Positions 63,401-64,000 of a stretch of 64,000 nt of DNA are shown in pieces. Under the pieces are notes generated by a model. The model made no database searches. It was not told where the DNA came from and worked only from the letters and a program-made list of their open reading frames with translations. Made by a program: the position numbers and the translations under genes. Each line of letters starts with the position of its first letter. Position 1 is the first letter of the stretch. The DNA is from Rana temporaria (taxonomy: Eukaryota; Chordata; Amphibia; Anura; Ranidae): positions 124,784,241-124,848,240 of the forward strand of contig NC_053500.1 of NCBI RefSeq assembly GCF_905171775.1. The letters are read 5' to 3'.

Positions 63401-63660
63401 AGTTCCAGAGGATGGGTGAGGCTCTGGAGAAGTCTTGGAGGCGAGAATCGAAGGCAGTAACAAGGGAGCTAGAGAGCAGGAGGTCTTGGGAGGAGCGGAG
63501 AGGATGATGTGGGCGATATCTGCAGATGAGGTTGCTGGGGGCGATGTTGTGGATGGCCTTGTATGTTGTGGTTAGTATTTTGAATTTTATACAGTAGGGA
63601 AAGCCAGTGGAGGGATTGGCAGAGATGAGCAGCAGATATTGAGGGAGTGTTCCTCATCTT
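63401..63660. repeat. Dispersed repeat sequence (purine-rich)
   Basis: AGTTCCAGAGGATGGGTGAG, GTAACAAGGGAGCTAGAGAG and GGATGGCCTTGTATGTTGTG read as the continuation of the repeat before 63240. No open frame with a recognisable domain. No RPN2 terminal exon is evident between here and the window end. Confidence 0.4.
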
Positions 63661-64000
63661 CCCCTAGGTGTAGCTGTCAGTGGCCCCAGCATTGGATTGT
63701 GGGCAGGATCAGCAGTTTTATCTATAAGTTTCAGGTGCTATGTATACATTTCCATTGTGTATCTCCTGCACTTGCATTCATCTCTATGAATGAAGCAGTG
63801 AACATTATTTAACCAATTTATAGTGTTTAAATGCTAATGCATTCATTTTTACCAAACCCAAAAGGAATCATTTCCTTTTTGGGTTTGGTAAAAATCATTT
63901 ATTATATTGCAGCTTACCAATTTTTAAAAGTGATGGCTTCATTTTTTTTTTTTTTTTTGTTTAGTTTTATCTGGTGATCCAGCTAGTAAGTCTGATGGTT

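Overview
This window is vertebrate nuclear DNA, most likely from a frog, probably a ranid-like one. It has split exons with canonical GT/AG borders. Its introns are full of short inverted-repeat DNA transposons, and it carries a tyrosine-recombinase (DIRS-type) retrotransposon of a kind frequent in amphibians. The species call is inference; the sequence itself does not name a species.

One host gene can be supported: RPN2 (ribophorin II), the ER-membrane subunit of the oligosaccharyltransferase complex that N-glycosylates nascent proteins. It lies on the + strand. Its ATG is at 18829, and sixteen constitutive exons run to 59717, followed by a 48-nt cassette exon at 61577-61624. Every junction keeps reading phase. 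The last few codons lie beyond the right edge. The gene starts in a TATA-less, GC-rich promoter at about 18.4-18.83 kb.

Positions 1-18.4 kb hold no host gene that I can support. They are a pile-up of mobile elements: TTAA-flanked (piggyBac-like) fold-back elements, TWA-flanked (Harbinger-like) elements ending in GGGCCAGAT or TTCACAC motifs, elements with TACACACG ends, and hAT-type elements with 8-bp duplications. They also include a 2-kb near-perfect palindrome (about 8.8-10.87 kb) and two minisatellites (14.08-14.53 and 15.64-16.41 kb) that share a 16-nt core in opposite orientation.

The RPN2 introns repeat this pattern. Intron 1 carries a minisatellite of about 34 bp per unit (20.86-21.95 kb). 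Intron 4 has nested TTAA elements and a 663-bp hAT element with a perfect target duplication. Intron 7 has a hAT element that still encodes the C-terminal dimerisation domain of its transposase. Intron 11 has a decayed DIRS copy and a perfect 79-nt palindrome. Intron 13 has a nearly complete DIRS element (about 48264-54108) with gag-like, reverse transcriptase/RNase H and tyrosine recombinase frames, inverted termini and an internal complementary region. That element is itself nested inside an older TTAA-flanked transposon.

The window therefore reads as a housekeeping glycosylation gene whose 43-kb span is mostly nested transposons. I found no tRNA, rRNA or CRISPR array, and no clearly new functional system. 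The strongest points for a second look are the DIRS element with its preserved circle-junction signature, the giant palindrome, the paired minisatellites and the RPN2 C-terminal cassette exon.
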